DNA from: a virus
Virus record (IMG/VR): IMGVR_UViG_3300030108_001246
Coordinates: 1 to 33,797 of that record
Direction: 5' to 3' (one strand)
Length of the DNA stretch: 33,797 nt
A program made the translations under genes and the position numbers. Below are positions 29,993-33,797 of the stretch, piece by piece. The notes under the pieces were generated by a model, which did not search any database, had not been told where the DNA came from, and was given only the letters and a program-made list of their open reading frames with translations. Position 1 is the stretch's first letter. Each line of letters opens with the position of its first letter.

Positions 29993-31155
29993 TAAAAAGC
30001 CTTTACTGATCTAATTCCTGTGTGGTTAGTTACATCTACAGTTGTTGTAGAAGTTTCATTTAAGCCAAGAGACGATAAAGGAGCACCAGAATTATTCGTC
30101 TCTGGAAATGTTCCAGTGATATTAAATGAACCATCTTGTGAGTCTCTATTTACAACACCAGTTCCACCAGCACTTACAGAAGTGCTTGGATATGGGTCAT
30201 CTCCAGATAGTGTTATTGTATGACTTGTATTATTTGTAAAAGTAAACTGTCTTCCAGTTGATGTTGTAAATACATCTACATTTTTTATTTGATTAAATGC
30301 TCCACGACCACCTATAATTGCCACCAAAGCTGCACCATTAATTTGGTTAACAAATATTTCAATATCAAAATCACCAGAGTTACCATTATTTACGCCAACT
30401 AAAGCATTGTCCCAAAACATATAACGATAACCGTTATATACATCATTTTCAGTTGGTCGCTTTGAAGTACCACCATCGAATGTGCTTGTACCTCCTGTGC
30501 CACCTGGAGTTGCTGGACCAGAAATACGACCACTAATCGGAGTTCCATCTTCCATAAAAGCATGAGTAAAAGACATACCAAAATCTGGACGATCTACATT
30601 GTCTAAATCATTTCCTCCAAATGTATCAGTCAAACTAGTAGAATAGTATGAATCATTTACCATTCGATTTTGATTACCATTAAGTTTTGGATGAAATACA
30701 CTATTAACACCATCACCAAAAGTATTACCCCCACCTGGATTTCTATTTACATCTAATATCTGCTCTGTAAAAGTATGGTTCGTTGTAACACCCAATGTTG
30801 AATTACCAGCAGTAGCGATAGTTGTTGTTCCAGTATTAGCTGTATCAGTTACTTCACTTGTAAAAGTTCTCACCGTAGATTTAACTTCACCATTACCTTT
30901 AAGTTCTACTGGAACTCCAGACGGACAAGCTACGTTAAGAGGTGATCCAGCATCGTTAATTATGTTATTTCCATTTGTATCAATAATAACTTTTTTATGG
31001 TTAGCATTTTCTGTTAATGTTAACTGTCCAGAAATATTATCTGTAAGTTTAAATAATTGAACAGGTAATGCTATCTTACTACCTGCAGCAGTGGTCAAAC
31101 TACCTGCTGAATTTATTTCAGTAAATCCTACATTTGATATTAAAGGTATAGACAT
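29992..31155 (-). CDS. Tail-associated beta-rich structural protein (387 aa)
   Basis: Ser/Thr/Asn/Gly-rich throughout, with few charged residues. N-terminus MSIPLISNVGFTEINSAGSL. A Gly/Thr-rich segment near 210-225 (GPATPGGTGGTSTFDGGTSK) and many short beta-like stretches suggest a fibre or a host-exposed virion protein. AGGTGATTA precedes the ATG. Neighbours on both sides are tail proteins. No specific family recognised. Confidence 0.6.
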   Translation of the reverse strand: MSIPLISNVGFTEINSAGSLTTAAGSKIALPVQLFKLTDNISGQLTLTENANHKKVIIDTNGNNIINDAGSPLNVACPSGVPVELKGNGEVKSTVRTFTSEVTDTANTGTTTIATAGNSTLGVTTNHTFTEQILDVNRNPGGGNTFGDGVNSVFHPKLNGNQNRMVNDSYYSTSLTDTFGGNDLDNVDRPDFGMSFTHAFMEDGTPISGRISGPATPGGTGGTSTFDGGTSKRPTENDVYNGYRYMFWDNALVGVNNGNSGDFDIEIFVNQINGAALVAIIGGRGAFNQIKNVDVFTTSTGRQFTFTNNTSHTITLSGDDPYPSTSVSAGGTGVVNRDSQDGSFNITGTFPETNNSGAPLSSLGLNETSTTTVDVTNHTGIRSVKAF

Positions 31156-31162
31156 TAATCAC

Positions 31163-32110
31163 CTAAAATTTTACTGTTTCTGAAAAAGAAAAATTCGTAC
31201 CATTAAATACTCCAATAGCAAAGTCTACACTATCTCCTAACGAAAGACCTGTTGAAACATCTGCTCCAGATAAAGCTGTAGTTCCATCACCAGCATTCCA
31301 GTTTATTGTTATTTTATTCGCTGAAGTTTTCTTATCAATCATAACATATTGACCAGCTACTAAATTATCAGTTTGTACATTTATTGTTTGAGTACCACTA
31401 GAAACTATAACCTGTTGATATACTGATGTTGCTGCACCTGCAATAACATCTAAAGCACCAGAAATTGTAGCAACAGATTTTACTTCAACTAAATTTTGGT
31501 TAAAGTATGTAGAAAATGTCTGCACTTTTGTTTGCTTCATAGTACCAGCATCATTTGTTACAATACCATCATTATCAGCTATAGCATCTGTTCCTACAGT
31601 AGTACTGCCATCAGTACTTGCATTAAGTTCTGCTACTGTAGAATTTAATTTTGCATCACCAAACGCAATTCCGTCTAACAAATCTACAACATTTGCGTTA
31701 TTTGTTCCTCCTCCATCAGCGTAAACTAATCCTTTAGCTCCATTAGGAATTACTACTTCATTACCACCAGAAGTTCTTTGTATTATTGAAACATCTTGTC
31801 CACACTGATTATCAATAAAATAAAAAGCTTGCCTATCATCAGGTGTAACTTGTAATTTTGCTGCAGCACTTACTCCTCCTCCAGTAGTAAGTTTTAAAAC
31901 TCTTGCGTGTCCATTTGAAGTTTTATCTCCATTAGTCATAGCTATAGCTTGAAAAGGACTTGTAGCACCTGTAACTGCAATAGTTTCTACACCACTTAAA
32001 TTTTTACTTATAATTTCAAGATTATTATTAGTCGTTGTTCCCCAAGTACCTGATTGTTCCCCAACGCCTATTAATTCTATTCCATGTCCTGTTGTATATG
32101 AACTTGCCAT
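31163..32110 (-). CDS. Tail fibre or collar-like protein (315 aa)
   Basis: Begins MASSYTTGHGIELIGVGEQS followed by GTWGTTTNNNLEIISK, an N-terminus I recall as very frequent in marine phage fibre-like proteins. The rest is beta-rich with DAKLNSTVAELNASTDG, typical of fibre shaft repeats, and a C-terminal domain SLGDSVDFAIGVFNGTNFSF. Likely part of the host-contact apparatus. GAGGT precedes the ATG. Confidence 0.72.
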   Translation of the reverse strand: MASSYTTGHGIELIGVGEQSGTWGTTTNNNLEIISKNLSGVETIAVTGATSPFQAIAMTNGDKTSNGHARVLKLTTGGGVSAAAKLQVTPDDRQAFYFIDNQCGQDVSIIQRTSGGNEVVIPNGAKGLVYADGGGTNNANVVDLLDGIAFGDAKLNSTVAELNASTDGSTTVGTDAIADNDGIVTNDAGTMKQTKVQTFSTYFNQNLVEVKSVATISGALDVIAGAATSVYQQVIVSSGTQTINVQTDNLVAGQYVMIDKKTSANKITINWNAGDGTTALSGADVSTGLSLGDSVDFAIGVFNGTNFSFSETVKF

Positions 32111-32117
32111 TTTTACC

Positions 32118-32873
32118 TCATGCTATTATTTCTTCATACGTTGTTGTTCTTGACGGTGTAATTGGTTGATAGCTTTCATTTGCAGGAGGGTTTATTTCTA
32201 TATACGTTGGTACGTTTATAGAACTACGTCTTCTTGCACTAACTATTTCACTGTCCTTACCCTTTACCTCTTCAAATAATAATTCACCAAAAGTTGATTT
32301 TATAAAACTAAACTCTTGATTTGATGTACCTACGCCTATTTTAGTACTATTTGATGTTTGTGTAAACTGTGTACTTTGCTCACTTGAACTTAATCTAATT
32401 CTTGCACCAACAGAAGTCTCTGTAAAATTAGAAGATACTTCTAAAGAAGAAACAGCTATTTTCGTGGGTTCTGTAGTTTGAGTGTTTCCAAAACTCATAT
32501 CAGACACACCAGTAGCGATTTTTGTTGGATCAGTCGTTTTAGTAAAAATTGCACTTTGACTAGATGTTCCAGAAGCAATTTTTATACTACTTGTTGTCTG
32601 TGTTAAACTAAAATTTTGATCTGACGTAGCTAATCTAATTCTTGTAGGTGTTGAAGTTTGAGTAAAATTACTACTTATGTCAGAAATACCTACAAGTATT
32701 CCTACCCCAACAGATGCTTGTGAACCAGCTCCAGATATATCAGCACTACTAACTGCTATCTTTCCACCTGCTGATGTTTGAGTAAAATTAAAAGATTGGG
32801 TTACAGATCCAGTAACAAGCCCACCACCTAAAGAAGCAAATGCAGTTTCTGCAAAGGCGTTAAACCCTAACAT
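32118..32873 (-). CDS. Repeat-containing fibre-like protein (251 aa)
   Basis: Residues 27-186 consist of eight in-register repeats of exactly 20 residues, consensus SxxFTQTSxxTKIxxxSSDQ (for example SAIFTKTTDPTKIATGVSDM), with a degenerate ninth up to about 206. The N-terminus is short and hydrophobic (MLGFNAFAETAFASLGGGLV); the C-terminal 45 residues are charged and Pro-rich (TYIEINPPANESYQPITPSR). A period of 20 with alternating Ser/Thr and hydrophobic residues suggests a beta-solenoid. Possibly a fibre shaft or host-binding protein. Lies between other tail proteins. Confidence 0.7.
   Translation of the reverse strand: MLGFNAFAETAFASLGGGLVTGSVTQSFNFTQTSAGGKIAVSSADISGAGSQASVGVGILVGISDISSNFTQTSTPTRIRLATSDQNFSLTQTTSSIKIASGTSSQSAIFTKTTDPTKIATGVSDMSFGNTQTTEPTKIAVSSLEVSSNFTETSVGARIRLSSSEQSTQFTQTSNSTKIGVGTSNQEFSFIKSTFGELLFEEVKGKDSEIVSARRRSSINVPTYIEINPPANESYQPITPSRTTTYEEIIA
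32316..32795 (-). repeat. Eight 60-bp coding repeats
   Basis: The repeats of the 251-aa protein occupy 480 bases, eight units of 60 bp without a phase change. Copies are diverged at DNA level, so the array is old rather than a recent expansion. Copy number may still vary among relatives. Confidence 0.8.
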
Positions 32874-33428
32874 TTAATTTATTCCATATATTTTTTGTTT
32901 TAGTGCTACAATGTTTCCATTTGTCCAAGCATATCTCATAGCAGTAACTTGTTTACTATGAACGTCAATTCCACTATGTCCATGAAACGCACCAAAATCA
33001 TCAGCACTATCTGAAGTACCACCAAGTTCATGAAACATCATTGGAAACCCATTGTTATTACTAAAATTTACACAGTGGATGTAACCTCCAAATCTTTTCG
33101 TAGGGAGATTTGTTGTAACAAATTCCATATTATCAACATTATTAATATTTCTTCTTGTTCCGTTATCTATAATTTCATTACTTGTCATGTAAGGAGTAGA
33201 TTGACCATCATCTAATGTACCATCCATTTTAAATTTAACATCCCAGTTTTCACCAGTAGAAGTTGAATCACCTTGAAATAAATCAACAATAATTACAAAA
33301 TTATTATAATCATAATCCATTGTAAATTCATATGTAGTAGCATTTGGTGTTACATCTATAGTTGCTAATAATTTCATATTTTGCTGACCAGCCCCTATGA
33401 ATTTTGCTAAGTCTGCTGCTTTACTCAT
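32874..33428 (-). CDS. Tail-associated protein (184 aa), unknown function
   Basis: Starts MSKAADLAKFIGAGQQNMKL, an N-terminus shared with fibre-like proteins of marine phages. The body looks like a single beta-sandwich (TTYEFTMDYDYNNFVIIVDL, WDVKFKMDGTLDDG, FGGYIHCVNFSNNN). Its length suits a one-domain receptor-binding or fibre accessory protein. The ATG overlaps the upstream stop (ATGA) and follows GGAGACTTAGC. Confidence 0.65.
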   Translation of the reverse strand: MSKAADLAKFIGAGQQNMKLLATIDVTPNATTYEFTMDYDYNNFVIIVDLFQGDSTSTGENWDVKFKMDGTLDDGQSTPYMTSNEIIDNGTRRNINNVDNMEFVTTNLPTKRFGGYIHCVNFSNNNGFPMMFHELGGTSDSADDFGAFHGHSGIDVHSKQVTAMRYAWTNGNIVALKQKIYGIN

Positions 33429-33797
33429 GCTAAGTCTCCATGTATAGTAGTTCCAACATATGAAGTGTCAGCTGAAGCATTATTAGTAGGTCTTATATTA
33501 TTTATTTCCACTGACCCTGCTGCTAAATCGTGATACATATGAACAGTATAAGAATCAGCTGTTCCTGCATGGTCATAGCCACTACCACTAACAACATAAT
33601 CTGTACTGTTCATATCAGCATTTATATCTATTCGATAATCACCTGTATTATTATCAACAATTGCACTTATATTAAAACTATCTCTTACTCCTGTTAAATC
33701 TGCAGTGCCATCTACAACAGTGCCATCAAAATTTACCCATGCTTTAGCACTACCTTCTGCTACTGTACTCGTAGCAATACTGTTATTGCCATTCGCA
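33425..33797 (-). CDS. Tail fibre protein, C-terminal part (runs off the right edge)
   Basis: Open without a stop to the window edge (first full codon at 33796), with no need for the internal ATG at 33613. The visible 123 residues include KAWVNFDGTVVDGTADLTGV, then RDSFNISAIVDNNTGDY and SYTVHMYHD, the C-terminal KAWVNF-type domain seen in many phage tail fibre proteins. It probably carries the receptor-binding tip or trimerisation head. The 5' part lies outside the window. The stop overlaps the next ATG. Confidence 0.8.
   Translation of the reverse strand, partial: ANGNNSIATSTVAEGSAKAWVNFDGTVVDGTADLTGVRDSFNISAIVDNNTGDYRIDINADMNSTDYVVSGSGYDHAGTADSYTVHMYHDLAAGSVEINNIRPTNNASADTSYVGTTIHGDLA

Noticed and set aside
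1-33797. CRISPR array, insertion sequence, integrase or attachment site
   Set aside because: No regularly spaced identical repeats, no transposase or recombinase motifs and no tRNA-like core were seen in the window.

Overview
The window is a piece of an AT-rich tailed-phage genome, most likely a podovirus-like phage of marine bacteria. The reasons are the phage replication and virion genes throughout, tightly overlapped genes on one strand, and several virion and small-protein types that I recall from uncultured marine viruses and pelagiphages (the KAWVNF tail-fibre domain, an EF-hand membrane protein, a GTA-type three-TM holin). The host assignment is inference. Genes run off both ends, and no terminase, portal, capsid, RNA polymerase or integrase lies inside the window.

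Layout. (1) 1-4120, minus strand: about sixteen small early-type genes of mostly unknown function, several zinc-ribbon-like, interrupted at 2432-2729 by a non-coding stretch with an unusual GC-rich island. (2) 4186-14649, minus strand: replication and nucleotide metabolism. In transcription order these are two conserved unknown proteins, an SSB-like protein, an internal terminator, an archaeo-eukaryotic primase (AEP), an SF1 helicase, a 98-aa protein, a SAM methyltransferase, a 70-aa protein, a 5-hmdU-DNA-kinase-type helical-domain protein, a thymidylate-synthase-family enzyme, an Nmad1/DUF1599-like protein and a family A DNA polymerase. (3) 14650-15022: divergent control region with promoters, inverted repeats, a triple 8-bp repeat and a strong leader hairpin. 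(4) 15023-17116, plus strand: SNF2-family helicase, an XRE-type HTH protein and a T4-type lysozyme. (5) 17232-33797, minus strand: a late block which, read right to left, holds tail fibre, further tail or fibre proteins, a large nozzle-like structural protein, four large proteins likely to be internal virion/ejection proteins, then small membrane and basic proteins and the holin.

The most interesting part is 6176-9482. A thymidylate-synthase homologue with an altered active-site neighbour (Cys-Asn instead of Cys-His) overlaps by 4 bp a stand-alone 5-hmdU-DNA-kinase-type helical-domain protein. They are flanked by an Nmad1-like protein, a methyltransferase and the phage polymerase. This arrangement fits a thymine-hypermodification pathway: dUMP to hmdUMP, incorporation by the polymerase, then modification in the DNA. 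The P-loop kinase of the known pathway is not in the window, so the route may be incomplete here or novel.

Two genes were found only by reading across gaps and overlaps: a 44-aa highly basic protein (17629-17763) and a 26-aa single-TM protein (19227-19307). Other points of note are a fibre-like protein with eight in-register 20-residue repeats and a GC-rich, structured, possibly RNA-coding island at 2457-2640.
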